From assembly GCF_037975245.1 (NCBI RefSeq), contig NC_092566.1:18013001-18077000 (forward strand): DNA of 64,000 nucleotides. The letters run 5' to 3'. The number at the start of each line of letters is the position of its first letter. Within the stretch, counting starts at the first letter, position 1. Under the pieces are notes generated by a model. The model saw only the letters and a list, made by a program, of their open reading frames with translations, had not been told where the DNA came from and did no database searches. Made by a program: the position numbers and the translations under genes. This DNA comes from Apostichopus japonicus. Its lineage: Eukaryota > Echinodermata > Holothuroidea > Aspidochirotida > Stichopodidae. Below, piece by piece: positions 60,499 to 64,000 of this stretch.

Positions 60499-62060
60499 AT
60501 GTCTCTCACTACGAAGGTTTTCTCAAGAGGATTGTCCACTTCGGCCGTCAGAATGGCTGCCATCAAGAACGTTACAGTCATAGGAGGAGGTCTAATGGGT
60601 GCTGGAATTGCTCAGGTAGGCCTATGTAGCCTAGGCTAATAATGGTTTTGCCTCTGTAAGTGTAACATACAGTAGCCACTTAAATAGCCTATACTTATAG
60701 CCCTAGGCTACCTACCCATGCTTAAAGAAGGCTAGCATGGGCTACTGTATGCTAACAAGTAACAGGCTAAAATATAACTTCTGGTAAACAGAAAACACCC
60801 CAGGCTATGTTTCTAATGTGTCGTGAGGCCTACATTGGCAGCGTGTATGTAAAAGTCAATTAACGTAGGCGTAAGAAATCTTGTTCGATAAATTGTAAGT
60901 CAAATTTAAGTACTGTAGGCTTGGTTATGTCACTATAATGCACTAGCCTACGAAGCTTCATATAGTACTAATAGGCCCAAAGTAACGCTAAGTCTAATTA
61001 GCCTAGGTCTCAGTCTAGATAAGCTGTGTTGACTATGCCTTAATAGTCTATACCTTCATTCCAGTTATAATTGAAAATTGGAAGCTTGAAGGCTTGATTA
61101 CTAAAGGAAATGTGATTTTGTCAAATTTGAATTTGACCTCCAGGGCATGGAATGGAGTACCTGTAGATTGCCCCTTCATCATACGTTGTCATCATATTGG
61201 CTGGATGTTGAACCTATGTTGATCCTTGATAATCTGAAACTGACAGCCAACCAATCTTAATTGTGCACTGTCATTTTCCATCAGTAATGACACTGTGTTT
61301 ATCATCACAACAATAAAAAACTGTTTGTGCAACATTTCCAGTACCTGATCTTGGCATGTCATTAATGATAGATGTTGTATTTGACATTTCATTGAGAATG
61401 AGTACATTTCTTTGGGATGGGGATGGGGAGGTGAAGAAAAATACTTTCCTTTTCAGCATAGACTCAGATCTGATAAAGTATATTAAAACTCACAGTGATT
61501 GACTCATGAGAACAAGTGTCAGGTGTTTCATTGAAGTTACAGTATATCTAACTTTTAAATATGTGAGAAGGTGATCCATGTTTTGGGAATGAACAAGCTG
61601 AGGTGAATCTTGATTAATTTCTCCATTTTTTCTCCAGGAAGATGTTAAACTTACCTAATTTAATGTTTATATGGAAGATGCCAGTACACAACAAAATTTA
61701 AGGGCATTAAAAAATTGTATAAGGTGTGATTTTTTAATGAACATACTGTCGTAAAAAAATCAATAAAAATTAAATACTGGACAGCAAAGAAAATGTACTT
61801 CTTTGTTACATCATGCAATGCAATCTTGGTCATGGATCATTTTTTTTTTCATGCAGGAACAAGCTTGATGATGTTAATTATTTTTGTGGCTTTTGTATCT
61901 TGTAAAAGTATGTACTTGTTTCTCTTCACAGGTTGCCGCTCAGACGGGTCATTCTGTTACCATCGTAGATCAGACCAAAGACATATTGCAGCAGTCACGG
62001 GCATCTATCGAGAAAAGCATCTCAAGAGTGTCGAAAAAGAAATTCAAGGATGATGCAAAT
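60499..62060 (+). CDS. HADH: Hydroxyacyl-CoA dehydrogenase, mitochondrial, 5' part (2 exons)
   Basis: 3-hydroxyacyl-CoA dehydrogenase oxidises L-3-hydroxyacyl-CoA with NAD+ in mitochondrial beta-oxidation. Exon 1 is 60499-60615 (39 codons, donor GTAGGC) and exon 2 is 61932-62060 (43 codons, acceptor TTCACAG, donor GTGAGG). Both are phase 0. Residues 1-20 (MSLTTKVFSRGLSTSAVRMA) form a basic, Ser/Thr-rich mitochondrial presequence. VIGGGLMGAGIAQ (27-39) is the GxGxxG Rossmann loop that binds NAD+. VTIVDQTKDIL ends the second beta strand with the Asp that holds the adenosine ribose. The helix with SRVSKKKFKDD follows as in animal HADH. The rest, including the catalytic His and Glu, lies beyond the right edge. 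Intron 1 (60616-61931) and the start of intron 2 (62061-64000) show no other gene. Confidence 0.95.
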
Positions 62061-62399
62061 GTGAGGAAAAAAACAACTTTGAAAATGGCATTCAATGTGG
62101 CAGTTGTGTCATTTACTTTAGAACATATGGCAATGTGACATAAGATACAATAGCTGTATGTGATTTTCAGGTTTGGGGTGCAGTGTTATGTACAGATCTT
62201 CAAATAGCTTTTTTTAACATTTATTATGATATGACAGTAAGTATGCCATCAAATTACATACTGTAGTTATTTCACATACCAGCTGAATTTTAGCACCTGG
62301 CAATAACTTCATATTTTGTATAGCAATTTGGCGGTTTTATGAAGTTGGTTTACATAACAAACAATAAAGTTATACTATCATTTACGATTATTTCAGATA

Positions 62400-62800
62400 C
62401 CAGCTCATTGTTTAGCCAGTAAAATACAAAGCAAACAGTAGACTGGGTAAAGTGAGCTTTAGATATCTAATATACTGTATACTGTATAAAGGCCTACTGC
62501 TCAGTAACAAATACAAAGCATACACTACACCTTTGTAAACTGCAGATATCTAATATATTGTGTACTGTATACAGGCCGACCTACTGCTCAGTTACAAATA
62601 AATAGCATGCAGTTAGACTGTTAAAACTGCAGATATATTTTTCATACTGTACATTCTATATAGGTGCGTGAACTGCTCAGTTAAAAATACAAAGCACACA
62701 CTAAGCCTGTTTAAGCTGCAGATATCTAACATACATACTGTATATTGTATACATGTAGGTTCTGTACTGTTCTGTACTGTATATTGTATGTACTCTTCAG
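62400..62800. repeat. Tandem repeat of about 85 bp in HADH intron 2
   Basis: Four diverged units contain CTGCAGATATCTAATATA, CTGTATA and CTACTGCTCAGTTACAAATA, then AAAGCATACACTA. The last unit dissolves into TACTGTATATTGTATG. Intronic and not coding. Confidence 0.82.
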
Positions 62801-63926
62801 TTTACACTAATATCCCTGTCTGACACTGTGTACCCGCTTCCAAAGGCACTTAGATAAGGCCCATGTGTACCAGCACCATGTGCAAGGTTTTATACCTACA
62901 TTTTTTCCTTCATCTAATATTTGTTCGACTGTTCGGTTGAGAATGCAGTCAGAATAAATATATCCAGGATTAACCTTCGATCTGTGATCATGATGGTTGC
63001 ATTGTATTTGTTTTGTGGTAAACTAACTGGTTTGTTCACTCAAGATAACAAGCAAATTTATACTGAAAATGTGGATGAAAGATTTAAGTTCTGGCAATGT
63101 GGAATCGTCTAGGTTCAGGAGTAGCCTAGTCTGAAAATTTTACTATGCAGTGTTGTAAATTCCCTTTGTTGTCTCTTCAATTATAGTAGGATTGGTCTAA
63201 ACATAATATGCTGCAGCTATGCATTACACAGTTAAGGATGGAATGTATTTGGGCAGTAGTTTGCAGGCAGTATGCCAGATTTTCAGCAGTTGAAAATTTG
63301 TAAGTAATAAATTAATAATATGTAAAGGATAATACATCTCCCGCTGAAAACCCACACAAGAAGCATGAACCTCTTGCATCCCCACCCTCCTTCACCCTCA
63401 CTCTCCCCCTCTCTTCAAAGTAATTTCTATTGTCCAAATGTCAGGGCTGAATTTACCAATATTCAGCAGTAAAAGAACACTTGAGATTTGCCTAAGGGCA
63501 ACCAGTCTATTTCGATAAGGAATCAGTGTAGAATGTTGTTCTAGGATATAAGTAATTTGGTTAAATATTCTGAAAAAGACAACAAAAGGGAAATTTCAGC
63601 TTTTGACTTAAAAGTGACTGCAATATCATGAAATAAGAATGCAGATCTAAACACCGATGTTGTTGATAGGTTATAGCTGCCAAAACACTGCAGAGTTTTA
63701 ACTGAGGTCCAGGGGCTATATCTATGAAAGCAGGGATTGGCTTTTGAATGATTCAAATGAGAAATCAATTGATGGAATGCTGAGTACAGTAGATGTGAAA
63801 AAAGTAAGAATAAAAAGTCAGGAATTGTTCATTTCTCTTTTTGTCTTGATCTAGTTGAAGATAAGTTATGTAGAGGCCAACCATCGCAGAATAAACTGAG
63901 ATGGTGCCATTTTAAAGGGCGTGAAG

Positions 63927-64000
63927 ACTTGCGCAAAAAGAAACGTCTAATGCCAGTAATCTGACCTAGTTTCAAATGAGGTGTAACAGAAGTGTTAGAC
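63927..64000. repeat. Dispersed repeat, copy 2 (cut by window edge)
   Basis: GTGAAGACTTGCGCAAAAAG onward matches 51656-51729 in the same orientation, up to the last base of the window (GAAGTGTTAGAC). It lies in HADH intron 2. Confidence 0.75.

Overview
This is animal nuclear DNA. It is AT-rich and full of introns with GT-AG splice sites, microsatellites, minisatellites and DNA transposons. A large non-classical cadherin, a DEG/ENaC channel, tRNA-derived SINEs and Penelope-like retroelement remnants together suggest a marine invertebrate deuterostome, possibly an echinoderm such as a sea cucumber. The phylum is an inference; no sequence search was possible.

The layout has five protein-coding genes. 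(1) 371-28433, minus: the 5' 24 coding exons of a giant cadherin (signal peptide plus about 11.5 cadherin repeats, 1280 codons, frame intact throughout). The gene runs off the left edge before its membrane segment. (2) 34862-35482, plus: an intronless 206-aa multi-pass membrane protein of the MAPEG type, resembling TMEM79. (3) 37802-50655, minus: a complete 12-exon DEG/ENaC sodium-channel subunit of about 676 aa, with an unusual Gly-Asn-Ser-Tyr repeat and a furin-type site in its extracellular domain. (4) 53911-59039, minus: a complete 7-coding-exon GHITM, a mitochondrial Bax-inhibitor-1 family protein (334 aa). (5) 60499 onward, plus: the first two coding exons of HADH, mitochondrial 3-hydroxyacyl-CoA dehydrogenase, which continues past the right edge. 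GHITM and HADH are divergent and both encode mitochondrial proteins. I see no functional link among the other genes.

The non-coding part is rich. The cadherin introns carry at least eight tandem arrays. In two places an exon edge has been duplicated together with its splice site in multiples of three bases, so the longer splice forms stay in frame. Several hAT-like transposons with matching terminal inverted repeats and target-site duplications lie at 32.5-42.1 kb, and two of them each contain the same 848-bp element. Three short sequences (17.56, 27.33 and 35.74 kb) have the core of the small hammerhead-ribozyme variants known from Penelope-like retroelements. One of them sits directly downstream of a recognisable Penelope-like 3' coding end. 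I built the exon models by hand from splice signals, phase continuity and domain sense.
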